This document shows, piece by piece, positions 63,080 through 64,000 of a DNA stretch of 64,000 bases; the first letter of the stretch is position 1, and each line of letters opens with the position of its first letter. The notes below the pieces were generated by a model. The model searched no databases and was not told the DNA's origin. It saw only the letters and a program-made list of their open reading frames with translations. Where the stretch lies: positions 1 through 64,000 of the forward strand of contig JAVERT010000010.1 in NCBI GenBank assembly GCA_034006985.1, read 5' to 3'. A program made the position numbers and the translations under genes. The stretch is from Gudongella sp034006985. Its GTDB lineage: Bacteria; Bacillota; Clostridia; Tissierellales; Tissierellaceae.

Positions 63080-63868
63080 ATGAATAAGAAGTTATTAGTT
63101 GGAATAGTTGCAATTGCTATTATATTAACGGGTTGTATTCCAAAACAAGAGAATGCTTTTAAAGAAGTTGATATAGTGAAAATAGGCGAAGATGTTAAGG
63201 AAAAAATAAATGAAAAGTTTGGGGAACAAGAACAATTAAAAATCTTAAAAGATTATTATGAGTCTATTGAGAATAATATTTCTGAGGATCAAATAATAAA
63301 TTCAATTAAGGACAATATCACAAAACTTGATGAGAATAAAGCTGATGAGATGCTAATTCAATTTGAAAACTTTTTGTATTCAAAAGGCTATGATGCCAAA
63401 AAAGTAACTGAAAAGTTAACACCATTTGTTGAAAATGGTTCTGATGAATTTAAGTCTTATTTTGAGATTTGGGAAACAGAAACAGAAAATGAGACAACGG
63501 ATGGAGAAGGATTAAAGATATCTGCAGAAGAGATAATAGATAGAGCTTTGAATATTGAAAGATTTACTAATAGATTTCCAGATAGCAAATTAAAACAAAA
63601 ATTAGAAGATTTATATAAAGCGTATATAGGCTTAAGTCTTAAAGGATTAGGGAATCCATATATTTTTGCAAAAGAGGGGGAGACTACTCTAAACCCAGAT
63701 TTGCTAGAAATGTATAAACAAAAGATAAATAATAATCCAGATTCAAGAACTGCTAAAATTTTAAATCTTTATATAGTGGAATTAGAAAAAGACTCCTATA
63801 ATTTGAATGGTGATAATGTAAATTATTTTTATGAAAACATTGATGGAATAATAGATGGAACAAATTGA
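63080..63868 (+). CDS. lipoprotein of unknown function
   Basis: The 262-residue protein has a lipobox ILTGC (about 15-19) and a helix-rich, charged body with no cysteine beyond the lipid anchor. There is a low-complexity ETETENETTDGE linker (about 137-148) between two helical parts. No domain is recognised. ATG start after AAGGAGC. Followed by a strong terminator shared with the convergent LysM gene. Confidence 0.8.
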   Translation: MNKKLLVGIVAIAIILTGCIPKQENAFKEVDIVKIGEDVKEKINEKFGEQEQLKILKDYYESIENNISEDQIINSIKDNITKLDENKADEMLIQFENFLYSKGYDAKKVTEKLTPFVENGSDEFKSYFEIWETETENETTDGEGLKISAEEIIDRALNIERFTNRFPDSKLKQKLEDLYKAYIGLSLKGLGNPYIFAKEGETTLNPDLLEMYKQKINNNPDSRTAKILNLYIVELEKDSYNLNGDNVNYFYENIDGIIDGTN

Positions 63869-63908
63869 AAACAGCCAACCTAATATTTATTAGGTTGGCT
63901 GTTTTCTT
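63868..63908. terminator. bidirectional terminator at the right edge
   Basis: AAAACAGCCAACCTAA (63868-63883) pairs with TTAGGTTGGCTGTTTT (63890-63905) around TATTTA. It follows the lipoprotein gene and precedes the end of the minus-strand LysM gene. Confidence 0.85.
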
Positions 63909-63912
63909 ATAG

Positions 63913-64000
63913 CTATGGTAAAGTAATTATTAGTTTTTGATTTGGAAATATTAAGTTTGCATTTTTAATATTATTTTCCTTTGCGATATCTCTATAATTA
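63913..64000 (-). CDS. C-terminal end of a LysM-domain protein (partial)
   Basis: The minus strand from the window edge reads NYRDIAKENNIKNANLIF then PNQKLIITLP and stops at 63913. This is the C-terminal half of a LysM peptidoglycan-binding domain (pattern Y.DIA..NNI.NPN.IYPGQKL.IP). The gene continues beyond 64000, so its type cannot be told; LysM proteins bind cell wall. Confidence 0.85.
   Translation of the reverse strand, partial: NYRDIAKENNIKNANLIFPNQKLIITLP

Noticed and set aside
1..64000. tRNA, rRNA or CRISPR arrays
   Set aside because: No cloverleaf, rRNA segment or regularly spaced repeat array was seen on either strand.

Overview
The window reads as chromosome from a low-GC, strictly anaerobic member of the Firmicutes, probably an amino-acid or organic-acid fermenting clostridium (Tissierellia or Peptostreptococcales type). 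Support: AT-rich codon use, strong AGGAGG ribosome sites with frequent TTG/GTG starts, an electron-bifurcating type acyl-CoA dehydrogenase/EtfAB operon under a Rex-type operator, TRAP transporters, an in-frame UGA read as selenocysteine, an encapsulin, and no respiratory genes. Species cannot be named from the sequence.

Layout. 1-8.4 kb: housekeeping genes, then a stress and iron group: nitroreductase, a selenocysteine peroxiredoxin whose gene is interrupted by UGA at 3275-3277, a radical SAM protein, an encapsulin with its ferritin-like cargo, a K+ channel and a MATE pump. 8.5-10.8 kb: CcdA/TlpA thiol pair and an EamA exporter. 10.9-15.5 kb: lysine riboswitch controlling an APC permease plus amidohydrolase, then homoserine dehydrogenase. 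15.6-18.7 kb (minus): etfA-etfB-acyl-CoA dehydrogenase with a Rex operator. 18.8-25.8 kb: a compact island between 17-bp near-perfect direct repeats, inserted at the 3' end of ychF. It separates ychF from its presumed terminator, carries no visible recombinase, and encodes a HEPN-type protein, a 1513-aa nuclease-STAND ATPase (Avs-like), RadC and a 46-aa basic protein. This is the best candidate for a little-described antiphage system in the window.

25.8-30 kb: ychF, a TtcA-like tRNA thiolase followed directly by the 3' remnant of an exonuclease III gene, and two membrane proteins. 30.2-36.7 kb: a two-component system next to a VTC/DUF4956/beta-helix lipoprotein/CotH operon; both promoters carry TTTTAA boxes about 11 bp apart, ending exactly 6 bp before the -10, so autoregulation and operon control by this regulator are likely. 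36.9-51.8 kb: an oxidoreductase, a LysR regulator with a perfect palindrome in the divergent promoter region, and a catabolic cluster: HMG-CoA-lyase-like aldolase, CoA-acylating aldehyde dehydrogenase, ThDP enzyme, TRAP transporter 1, sugar-isomerase-like TIM barrel, shikimate-dehydrogenase-like enzyme, TRAP transporter 2. An 89-bp copy of the 3' end of the ThDP gene sits between the two halves, a scar of duplication and loss.

52-64 kb: an SLC13 permease, a metallo-hydrolase, HtrA, ABC-F, a DsbA-family protein, a three-gene membrane cluster with tandem DUF2812 paralogues, an amidohydrolase with a perfect-consensus promoter, a lipoprotein, and at the right edge the end of a LysM-domain gene on the minus strand. 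No rRNA, tRNA or CRISPR array was seen.
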